Source: Flavobacteriales bacterium UBA7443 (lineage in GTDB: Bacteria > Bacteroidota > Bacteroidia > Flavobacteriales_D > Sanyastnellaceae). From it: a stretch of 20,339 nt of DNA. The DNA lies in contig DLQB01000172.1 in NCBI GenBank assembly GCA_002477505.1, forward strand, positions 1-20,339, written 5' to 3'. Below, piece by piece: positions 1 through 6,544 of this stretch. Below the pieces are notes generated by a model. That model had not been told where the DNA came from. It was given only the letters and a program-made list of their open reading frames with translations, and searched no databases. Each line of letters begins with the position of its first letter. Position 1 is the first letter of the stretch. The translations under genes were made by a program, and so were the position numbers.

Positions 1-462
1 ACCGACATCTTGAGCGCGGTTGTTGGTGATGCTGCGAATCCAACTTACATTTTGAGCACGCAACCTATTTTCCGAACAGGAGTCAATACTGAGGTTACTG
101 CGAACGTAATGAATCCGGCGTTCTTCCCAATATTCCCAAGTTTGGAATGGGAAAGCTGGGTAACCATCGGAATTGAAAACAACATGATCTCTGCAGATGA
201 GTCATTGGTTTCCTTGGTTCCTGAAACTACCGACTGGGTGGCCAATTTCAATGCCGGAAATGGTGTGACCATGGAAGGAGCCTTTGGAGATGGATGGTAC
301 ACTCTTTCGAATGTTACCAATGGCCTTTCGGGTGATGATCAGCGCGTGCTTGTGGGTCAGTTTACCACAGAAGGAATTTTGAGCGGGCAGATTTTCGTTC
401 AAATGTTCCCAGAAGGTGACTCGGATAACGCAATTGCTGTTCACTTGCCATTTGGCTACTCA
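1..462 (+). repeat. Large unknown domain, copy 1 (5' truncated)
   Basis: First of three copies of a beta-rich domain. Shared landmarks are a ...WVTIGI... stretch near 160-175, a GLSGDDQRVLVGQ block near 322-360, and an IFVQMFPEG block near 391-417. Unlike copies 2 and 3 it runs directly into an HYR-like module rather than into a DGSC repeat. I do not recognise the family. Confidence 0.75.
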
Positions 463-3400
463 ACAGACGATGCAGAAGCACCTGTGTTTACATATGTACC
501 TGCGGACATGTCTCAGAGCTGCTCTGACGCGCATCCAACAGAAATGGCCGTGGCGGTTGATGAAGGATGTTTCCCGGATGCGGTTGTTACCGTTTCAGAG
601 GAGATTACAGATGCTGACTGCGGTTATACGCTGACGCGAACATTCACTGCAACGGATGCATTTGGAAATAGTGCAACAGCAACCCAAACGGTTCAATTGC
701 TGGACTCTGAAAACCCTGTGGCAGTTGCGCAAGCGGATTTCTCAGCGCAATGTTCGGAGGACCTGACTCCTGGAGCAGGTTCAGCAGAATACCCAACGGA
801 TTCCTATGACAATTGCGCAAGCGAGCTGGATTACAGCTATGTTGATGCGCCGTTCACGCCAGGTTTCGATCTTACGGGTTCGACTGCTGACTTCAGCACG
901 GAAATGGGCTTCAACTTTGGAGGGCCATTCGGGGCTTCCCTGTTCCTTGAGGCGAACGGTGTTACCATCGGCGCTGGGGCAGAATTGACTTATGATGACT
1001 TGACTTCAAACAATGCGGATCACCGCGGAGCAATTGCAGTTGACATTGATGGTTCTACGATCAACCTCAGCGTTGAGGGTACTGGTGGATTCCCATTTGC
1101 ATATGACTATGCACACGTGAACATCACGAACATATCGTCAGACGATATTGCATCGGTTACGATCAATACAAATGGAATTGCTGACGGTGCGGATGTTTCC
1201 GTATCGACTACAAGCAATAGCATTTCCATCTCATGGACAGGCAATGCGATTTATGCGGATGGAGATGCTGCAACAGCCTCTTTGGATAGCCCGTCAACGT
1301 GCCTCGAAAACGGCGGAGTGATGCGTACATGGACTGTGACAGATGACTGCGGAAATGCGGACACAGCCGTTCAGTACATCACAATCATTGACACCGAAGG
1401 GCCAACCTTCACCTCTACACCGCAAAACATTGAATTGAATTGCAACGATGAGATTCCGATGGGAAGCCCTGCAGCCGAAGACTGTTCAGCGGTAACAATG
1501 TCCGAAGCGGTTGACGTAATCAGTGAAGGCTCTTGTGGCACCAGCTACACCATCCACCGCACGTGGACGGCGACAGATGAGTGCGGAAACGCTTCAGATT
1601 ACACGCAAACAATCATGGTGACAGACCAGGTTGCACCAACCTTTACTTCGTTCCCTGCAGATGTGACTTACACCTATGGAGAGGACATGGAAGAAGTTGC
1701 ACCTACTGCAGAAGATGATTGCAACGAGGTGACCATTGATTACAGCGATTCAGCAGACAACAGCAATATTGAAATCACCGTTATCACACGAACGTGGACG
1801 GCGACTGACGCTTGTGGCAATAGCACTTCTCAAGATCAAATCATTACAGTGAATGAAATCTTGGGTTGCACTGATGCAGGTGCTTGCAACTACAATGATG
1901 GCGCTTCCTACGACGATGGAAGTTGTGATTTCTGCTCCTGTGGATCAGGAGGAGAGGCCGGATTTGGTCTTGAATTGGAATTGGTCGAAACGCAGGACGG
2001 AAGCATTGAAGGCCTGAGCGCTGGAATGAGCACGTACCGAGTGTATGTAACAACCCCATCAGCGGCCGACTTTGTAAGTTCTGTCTCAGGTGATGAGACG
2101 AACCCGGCATTCTTGCGATCGACAACAAGTTTCTACCAAAATCCTTTTGGAGGACTTACACCTGACAACATCAACCCATTGTTCTTCACGGTTGTGCCGT
2201 CCTTGAACTATGACAGCTGGTTGACCATTGGAATCGATGGTGTTGCGGAAGCTGGCGAGAGTGCAATTTCAGTTGTGCAAGCACCTGAAGATAATTGGAT
2301 CAGCACATTCAATGGTGGCGGAGATTTGGAATTGGATTCTTTCTTCGGTGGTTCATGGTTCGCATTGATCACTGCAAACAACGGTTTTGCAGGTGACGAC
2401 CAACGCGTATTGGTTGCGCAGTTGACCACGGATGGAGATGTAAGCGGACAGTTATATGTTCAGGTCTTCCCGAATGGCGACCAATCCCTTGACACCTACC
2501 TCACCTTGAGTTTCGGTGGCAATGAATGCGGTTGCATGGATGAAACAGCTTGTAATTACAGCGCAGTTGCCACTTATGATGACGGATCATGTGCCTATCC
2601 AGCCCTAGGATACGATTGTGATGGGGAATGTGAAGGCGATGAAGACGGTGATGGAGTATGCGACGCGCTGGAAATCTTCGGTTGTACCATAGAAGGAAAC
2701 TGCAACTATGACCCTGCGGCCACTGAATTGGATGAATCGATGTGTGCGGTTTCACCATTCTGCATCGGTTGTAATGACGAGGCAGCATGTAACTTCAACC
2801 CGAATGTTATTCCTGAGCCAAACTTCAACGACGGTTCTTGTACATACCCTGAGGAAGGGTTCAATTGCGACGGCGAATGCCTTGATTACAATGGTGATTT
2901 GATTTGCGATATCCTCCAAGGATGTGGTGATGAGTCAGCATGCAATTATGAGGACGTTGAGTATCCATCGCTCGATTTCTGTGACTTCTGCAGCTGCTTG
3001 AATGTGAGCACGAGCCATGAAGGATATGGAGTTGACGTGGAGTCAATGGCTTCGAGCATTGAAGGCCTCACAACGTACCAAGTGTTCGTTACTACAGCGA
3101 ACTCCACGGACGTTTTGAATGCCATCTTGGGCAACAACCAAAATCCAATTGTTTTGGCTGCGTCTAGCCAGATTTACCAAAATATCCAAGGATCATTCTT
3201 GCCTTCAGCTCCTGAGCTGTTTGGATTCTATCCAATGTTGACGGCTGACTCGTATGTTACCATCGGTGATAATACACCAGCAACAGTAATTGACCTTCCA
3301 CCCGTTGATACTGGTGGATACCCAACATGGGTCAACGAATTCGAAAACGGTGATAACATTGTAATCGATGACGTGATTGGAAGCGGATGGTACATCAACG

Positions 3401-5685
3401 CGGACAACATGGACGCTCAGTATGGCTTGGCAGGTGATGACAACCGCGTATTGGTTGCACAAATCACGACTACAGGAACCATTCACGGTGAGTTGTTCGT
3501 TCAGATCTTCCCTGAAGGATTGTCTGCAGGTAACACCATGTACATTTCCCTATCATTTGGTAGTGACAACTGCGGTTGCACTGATGAAACAGCTTGCAAC
3601 TACAGCGAAGAGAACTACGAAGACGATGGAAGCTGTGACTATCCAATCGATGGAGAAGGGTGCAATGCGTGCCTGTATGATCAGCAGCCACCGGTTATGG
3701 TTTCTTCTGAGGATTACACAACAGAGTGCTCAAGCGTTGACTCTGATATCCGCGAGCCTTTGGTTGTTGACGAATGTGATCCTGTTTTGGACGCCACTTT
3801 TGTGGATGCCATCACATCAGGTGATTGCGATGGTGATTATACCATTGTTCGAACATGGACATTTGCAGACAATGCAATGAACACGGTTTCAGTCGATCAG
3901 ACCATCACGGTCGTCGACACAACGGCTCCAACGTTCACGGCACCTGCAGACACGGATGTAGCTTGTACAGATGACACCAGCGATTTGACCATTACGGGCG
4001 ATGTCGAAGATGCGGCTGACGCTTGCAGCTCTGCAGTTATCGTAGGCTACACAGACGCTGCTGGCGACGACAACTGCTTTGGTGGAGACGTGATTGTTCG
4101 AACATGGACGGCAACTGACGACTGTGGCAACATGAGCTCTGCGGTTCAAATCATCACATTGGTGGATGCCGTTGCTCCATACTTCACTTCTGTTCCAGCA
4201 GACGTTGACCTCGAATGCGGCGATGACCTTCCAATGGACATGGCCACTGCTGAAGATGTATGCTCCGGCGCTACGGTCACAATGGCCGATGTCGAGAGCG
4301 ATGCGAATTGCACGGGAATGGCAGTGATTATACGAACATTCACGGCAACTGACGGATGTGGAAATTCATCCACTGCAGTGCAGACCATCACACGTGTAGA
4401 TACTCAAGCACCATCGGGTACAGTAATGGACGCTGAAGTATCGTGTGATGAATACGATGCAACTGCAGCGTATGGATCTTATGAGACTTCTGACAATTGC
4501 ATGAGTGATGTTTCGGTATCATGGACGGAAGTGTCGAGCACACAAGAAGGTTCTAACGGATGCTTCGCAGTTGAACGCGAGTACACGTTTACAGACGGAT
4601 GCGGAAACAGTGCTACGGCCATTCAAACGATTACGGTTACCGACGACGTGGCTCCGGTCATGGATGAGGTTGCCGCAGCGGTTGAATTGCAATGCGGAGA
4701 GGAACTTTCTGGCATGCCAGGTGCAACGGATAACTGCTCAGCAGTTGAAGTCACCTATGAGGACGTTGAAACTTCAATGGGCTGTTCAGGCGCGATGAAC
4801 TTCATTCGAACGTACACAGCAACAGATGCATGTGGTAATTCTGTAAGTGCATCACAAGAGGTGACATTCAATGATTTGATTGCTCCAACCTTTACCACGC
4901 CAATGGACGTGACGGTAGAGTGCGACACGGACTTGATGGACCCCTCTTCGACGGGCGATGTCATGGATGCGGCAGATGTTTGCAGCGCGGACATCTTCGT
5001 AACGTTCACAGATGAGTTGTCAACTTCAGAGGGTTCATGCCTTGCTGATAATGTTGTAACGCGAACGTGGACCGTCACAGATGGTTGCGGAAACGCTTCG
5101 ACTGATGTGCAAGTGATCACTTTGGAAGACACAACAGCACCTGTTGTGATCTACGAAGAGAACATCACGCTTTATGATTCAGCTAGTGAGACCATCGATG
5201 ACTTCGTTGGCATCACTGAGATTTATGATGCTTGCAGCGATTACACGTACACCACCACGGACATCTTCTCTGGCTCTGGTATCTATAGCTACCAGCTCAA
5301 CCGAACCATGGTCTTCACGGATGCTTGTGGAAACACGACGACCATCGAGCAATTCGTAACAGCGATTTACTCAACAGGTTGTACTTATGCTGATGCAATC
5401 AACTACGACGAAGCCGCAATCATTGATGATGGTTCTTGTGTCTACGAGGGTTGCACGGATATGGCATCCGCGAACTACAATCCGATTGCTTCGGTTGATG
5501 ATGGTTCTTGTGTAACGGTTGGTTGCATGGATCCAGCAGGTTATGATTACAATCCTGATGCGAACTACCCAGGCGGATGTGATTATCCAGATCCATGCCC
5601 AGGTGACATCAACGATGACGGAACGGTTAACGTGAGTGACTTGTTGGAGTTCTTCCAGCTCTACGGCGTTGATTGCCCAGAATAA
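1..5685 (+). CDS. Giant secreted multidomain protein with HYR-like modules and DGSC repeats (5' end outside window)
   Basis: The frame is open from base 1. The first residues (TDILSAVVGD) align with the inside of two later repeat copies (TDVLNAILGN, ADFVSSVSGD), so the TTG at 10 is not a real start and the gene begins upstream. Order of parts: end of a ~185-residue domain (1-462), four HYR-like modules (478-1857), a DGSC repeat, second domain copy (1960-2526), a Cys/Asp-rich linker (2530-2997), third copy (3019-3576), a DGSC repeat, seven HYR-like modules (3688-5367), three DGSC-type repeats (5377-5580) and a dockerin-like loop (5602-5640). It is very acidic, Cys-rich and has no lysine that I can find. 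HYR modules are beta-sandwich folds common in extracellular adhesion proteins. I infer a surface or secreted structural or adhesive protein; its ligand is unknown. Family calls are by motif only. Confidence 0.9.
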   Translation, partial: TDILSAVVGDAANPTYILSTQPIFRTGVNTEVTANVMNPAFFPIFPSLEWESWVTIGIENNMISADESLVSLVPETTDWVANFNAGNGVTMEGAFGDGWYTLSNVTNGLSGDDQRVLVGQFTTEGILSGQIFVQMFPEGDSDNAIAVHLPFGYSTDDAEAPVFTYVPADMSQSCSDAHPTEMAVAVDEGCFPDAVVTVSEEITDADCGYTLTRTFTATDAFGNSATATQTVQLLDSENPVAVAQADFSAQCSEDLTPGAGSAEYPTDSYDNCASELDYSYVDAPFTPGFDLTGSTADFSTEMGFNFGGPFGASLFLEANGVTIGAGAELTYDDLTSNNADHRGAIAVDIDGSTINLSVEGTGGFPFAYDYAHVNITNISSDDIASVTINTNGIADGADVSVSTTSNSISISWTGNAIYADGDAATASLDSPSTCLENGGVMRTWTVTDDCGNADTAVQYITIIDTEGPTFTSTPQNIELNCNDEIPMGSPAAEDCSAVTMSEAVDVISEGSCGTSYTIHRTWTATDECGNASDYTQTIMVTDQVAPTFTSFPADVTYTYGEDMEEVAPTAEDDCNEVTIDYSDSADNSNIEITVITRTWTATDACGNSTSQDQIITVNEILGCTDAGACNYNDGASYDDGSCDFCSCGSGGEAGFGLELELVETQDGSIEGLSAGMSTYRVYVTTPSAADFVSSVSGDETNPAFLRSTTSFYQNPFGGLTPDNINPLFFTVVPSLNYDSWLTIGIDGVAEAGESAISVVQAPEDNWISTFNGGGDLELDSFFGGSWFALITANNGFAGDDQRVLVAQLTTDGDVSGQLYVQVFPNGDQSLDTYLTLSFGGNECGCMDETACNYSAVATYDDGSCAYPALGYDCDGECEGDEDGDGVCDALEIFGCTIEGNCNYDPAATELDESMCAVSPFCIGCNDEAACNFNPNVIPEPNFNDGSCTYPEEGFNCDGECLDYNGDLICDILQGCGDESACNYEDVEYPSLDFCDFCSCLNVSTSHEGYGVDVESMASSIEGLTTYQVFVTTANSTDVLNAILGNNQNPIVLAASSQIYQNIQGSFLPSAPELFGFYPMLTADSYVTIGDNTPATVIDLPPVDTGGYPTWVNEFENGDNIVIDDVIGSGWYINADNMDAQYGLAGDDNRVLVAQITTTGTIHGELFVQIFPEGLSAGNTMYISLSFGSDNCGCTDETACNYSEENYEDDGSCDYPIDGEGCNACLYDQQPPVMVSSEDYTTECSSVDSDIREPLVVDECDPVLDATFVDAITSGDCDGDYTIVRTWTFADNAMNTVSVDQTITVVDTTAPTFTAPADTDVACTDDTSDLTITGDVEDAADACSSAVIVGYTDAAGDDNCFGGDVIVRTWTATDDCGNMSSAVQIITLVDAVAPYFTSVPADVDLECGDDLPMDMATAEDVCSGATVTMADVESDANCTGMAVIIRTFTATDGCGNSSTAVQTITRVDTQAPSGTVMDAEVSCDEYDATAAYGSYETSDNCMSDVSVSWTEVSSTQEGSNGCFAVEREYTFTDGCGNSATAIQTITVTDDVAPVMDEVAAAVELQCGEELSGMPGATDNCSAVEVTYEDVETSMGCSGAMNFIRTYTATDACGNSVSASQEVTFNDLIAPTFTTPMDVTVECDTDLMDPSSTGDVMDAADVCSADIFVTFTDELSTSEGSCLADNVVTRTWTVTDGCGNASTDVQVITLEDTTAPVVIYEENITLYDSASETIDDFVGITEIYDACSDYTYTTTDIFSGSGIYSYQLNRTMVFTDACGNTTTIEQFVTAIYSTGCTYADAINYDEAAIIDDGSCVYEGCTDMASANYNPIASVDDGSCVTVGCMDPAGYDYNPDANYPGGCDYPDPCPGDINDDGTVNVSDLLEFFQLYGVDCPE
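478..1857 (+). repeat. HYR-like modules 1-4
   Basis: Four modules at roughly 478-705, 712-1392, 1399-1626 and 1633-1857. Most begin APxFT or a close variant and end in RTWTATDxCGNxxxxxQxITxxD, the signature end of HYR-type beta-sandwiches. Modules 1, 3 and 4 are about 75 residues. Module 2 is about 227 residues because extra sequence (about 841-1305) sits between its N-terminal half and its RTWTVTDDCGN end. Module 4 has lost the early Cys of its neighbours (VTYTYGED replaces the usual xxLxCxDD). Confidence 0.8.
1960..2526 (+). repeat. Large unknown domain, copy 2
   Basis: Complete copy of about 189 residues, starting GFGLELE and ending LSFGGNECG. It shares with the other copies the patterns TYRVYVTTP, YxxN, WLTIGI, GDDQRVLVAQLTTDG and LYVQVFPNG. 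It is preceded by a DFCSC pentapeptide and followed at once by a GCMDETACNY repeat, the same framing as copy 3. Function unknown; the frequent aromatic and Gly positions suggest a beta-sandwich. Confidence 0.75.
2530..2997 (+). repeat. Cys/Asp-rich DGSC linker region
   Basis: Four GCxxExxCNY-type repeats start at 2530, 2680, 2767 and 2920. Between them are two stretches reading xCDGEC followed by Asp/Gly-rich loops (DEDGDGVCD near 2638-2664; LDYNGDLICD near 2881-2910) that resemble calcium-binding loops. Further copies of the same repeat lie at 1864-1926, 3574-3636, 5377-5439, 5449-5511 and 5521-5580. This is a recurrent linker in extracellular proteins of Bacteroidota. The calcium-binding role is inferred. 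Confidence 0.7.
3019..3576 (+). repeat. Large unknown domain, copy 3
   Basis: Complete copy of about 186 residues, starting EGYGVDVE and ending LSFGSDNCG. It has the shared blocks TYQVFVTTA, SYVTIGDN, GLAGDDNRVLVAQITTTG and LFVQIFPEG. It is framed by DFCSC before and GCTDETACNY after, as copy 2 is. Start-to-start distance from copy 2 is 1,059 bases, so the super-module (domain plus linker) recurs in frame. Confidence 0.75.
3688..5367 (+). repeat. HYR-like modules 5-11
   Basis: Seven consecutive modules starting near 3688, 3925, 4174, 4408, 4651, 4882 and 5137, each about 76-83 residues. The (R/E)(T/E)(W/F/Y)(T)xTDxCGN end is readable in nearly all. Module 5 is divergent at that point (FADNAMN instead of TDxCGN). 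Module 11 lacks the first Cys and ends at a DGSC repeat. DNA between modules is similar but not identical, with recurring short blocks around the RTWTATD codons, as expected from old duplication. Confidence 0.8.
5602..5640 (+). other. Single dockerin-like calcium-binding loop
   Basis: The protein's end reads GDINDDGTVNVSD, matching the D-x-N-x-D-G-x-x-x-x-x-D pattern of dockerin F-hand loops, followed by LLEFFQLYG, an amphipathic helix typical after such loops. True type I dockerins have two loops; only one is present. The chain stops 10 codons later at GVDCPE. Confidence 0.6.
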
Positions 5686-5734
5686 AAATCAAATGGTTTT
5701 ATAGAATTCGAGTCTGGCAAGACCGATTCCTAGG

Positions 5735-5772
5735 GAGGGGGCTGCATTTCGATGCAGTCCCTTCTTTTTTTT
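5735..5772 (+). terminator. Rho-independent terminator of the giant gene
   Basis: A stem of 10 pairs (5738-5747 with 5752-5761, one G-T wobble at 5741/5758) closes a TTCG loop. Weaker pairs extend it to 5735-5764, and eight T residues follow at 5765-5772. It lies 50 bases after the stop codon at 5685, so it should end the giant gene's transcript and isolate the DUF493 gene. Confidence 0.9.
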
Positions 5773-5848
5773 ATGCCCAATCGCAGCTCTTAGTAATGGA
5801 AATCTGTTAAAGCAAAGCACAGCTCGGGCAGGGGCGGGTGGAATGCCT

Positions 5849-5856
5849 TAATTTTG
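5849..5856 (+). promoter_or_regulatory. Candidate -7 box upstream of the DUF493 gene
   Basis: TAATTTTG matches the Bacteroidota -7 consensus TAnnTTTG and ends 16 bases before the ATG at 5873, which would give a leader of about 10 bases. No TTG is seen at the usual -33 spacing, so this is only a candidate. Its place after a terminator and before the first gene of a pair supports it. Confidence 0.4.
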
Positions 5857-5872
5857 AGGTTCAATAGCAACG

Positions 5873-6151
5873 ATGGAAACGGAAGAACAAAAGCGGAAAC
5901 GCCTCGAGAAACAATTGGATGACACCCACCAATGGCCGTGTCCTTTTTCGTTTAAATTTATTTTACCGGCGAACGAAGCGTCCATTGCAGCGTTAAAAGC
6001 AATTTTCACATCTTCGGCTCAGTTCAGTGAACGACCGTCGCGCAAAGGCAATTACACAGCGTATACCATCATCGAAACAGTGGGGTCTGCTGAAGATGTT
6101 TTCATGCGTTACGAGTCCGCTGCAAGGATTGAGGGAATCATCTCTTTGTGA
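5873..6151 (+). CDS. DUF493 (YbeD-like) family protein
   Basis: The product has 92 residues. A charged N-terminal helix (residues 1-18) leads into WPCPFSFKFILP (21-32), then a short alpha/beta domain with GNYTAYT (59-65) and a final VFMRYESAARIEGII region. This matches my recollection of the small DUF493 family, whose E. coli member YbeD is a ferredoxin-like fold of uncertain role. Length fits the Bacteroidota version. The ATG at 5873 follows a candidate -7 box, and no Shine-Dalgarno sequence is seen. It overlaps the next gene (GTGA at 6148-6151), suggesting translational coupling. Function is not known; a small regulatory role is only speculation. Confidence 0.8.
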   Translation: METEEQKRKRLEKQLDDTHQWPCPFSFKFILPANEASIAALKAIFTSSAQFSERPSRKGNYTAYTIIETVGSAEDVFMRYESAARIEGIISL

Positions 6152-6540
6152 CCATGACGGCTGAATCCTTCGAGACTTTCTTAGAAAATGCAGCAATGGC
6201 CTTGCTGCTCATGCTTGCAGTGCTGGCGGGATGGGTCATTTTGAAGCGAATGTCATCTGCGATGCGCAAGGGCGTAATTGCGGCGGAATCTCATTTGGTT
6301 GACGGTTTGAAGGTTACTGTCAATCGAGCTACAGTGGTCGTTGGGTTTACGGTTCCTGATGGCTGGACAGCTGATTGCCACTTGACGCTGGTGGATGAGT
6401 CGCGCGTACCTCTGAAAACATTGCATGCAGGTCCGTTGGAAAGAGGGGACCATTCTTTTTCGTGCGATGTATCGGAGATAAAGGCTGCGTTCGTGTGTTT
6501 TGAGACCCGTGGTCAATCCTTGGAACGGAGAATCACTTGA
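6148..6540 (+). CDS. Single-pass membrane protein with beta-rich C-terminal domain
   Basis: The product has 130 residues from a GTG at 6148 that overlaps the previous stop (GTGA). An ATG two codons later (6154) is an equally possible start. Residues 14-34 are a clear membrane helix (AALLLMLAVLAGWVI-like) followed by KRM and RK, which suggests the C-terminus is cytoplasmic if the positive-inside rule holds. Residues 55-130 look beta-rich: VVVGFTVPDG, then DCHLTLVDESRVPLKTL, GPLERGDHSFSCDVSEI and a short final strand. The spacing resembles FlgD-Ig or T9SS sorting-domain folds (x-L-x-D-xx-G/R-x-x-L ... G-D/H-x-F-x-x-D), but this is a weak visual match. No known function. The stop lies only 4 bases from the stop of argS on the other strand. 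Confidence 0.75.
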   Translation: MTMTAESFETFLENAAMALLLMLAVLAGWVILKRMSSAMRKGVIAAESHLVDGLKVTVNRATVVVGFTVPDGWTADCHLTLVDESRVPLKTLHAGPLERGDHSFSCDVSEIKAAFVCFETRGQSLERRIT

Positions 6541-6544
6541 GCGG

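Noticed and set aside
10..12. TTG as the start codon of the giant gene
   Set aside because: The reading frame is open through base 1 and the preceding residues align with internal positions of the later domain copies, so the gene starts upstream of the window.
3377..3880. A 167-codon open frame in another plus-strand frame
   Set aside because: It lies wholly inside the giant gene, its product is compositionally odd, and it has no recognisable motif; it is a frame shadow of repeat DNA.
463..5580. Possible CRISPR array or tandem DNA satellite in the giant gene
   Set aside because: The repetition is in the encoded protein modules, with diverged DNA and in-frame periodicity. There are no short identical repeats with uniform spacers.
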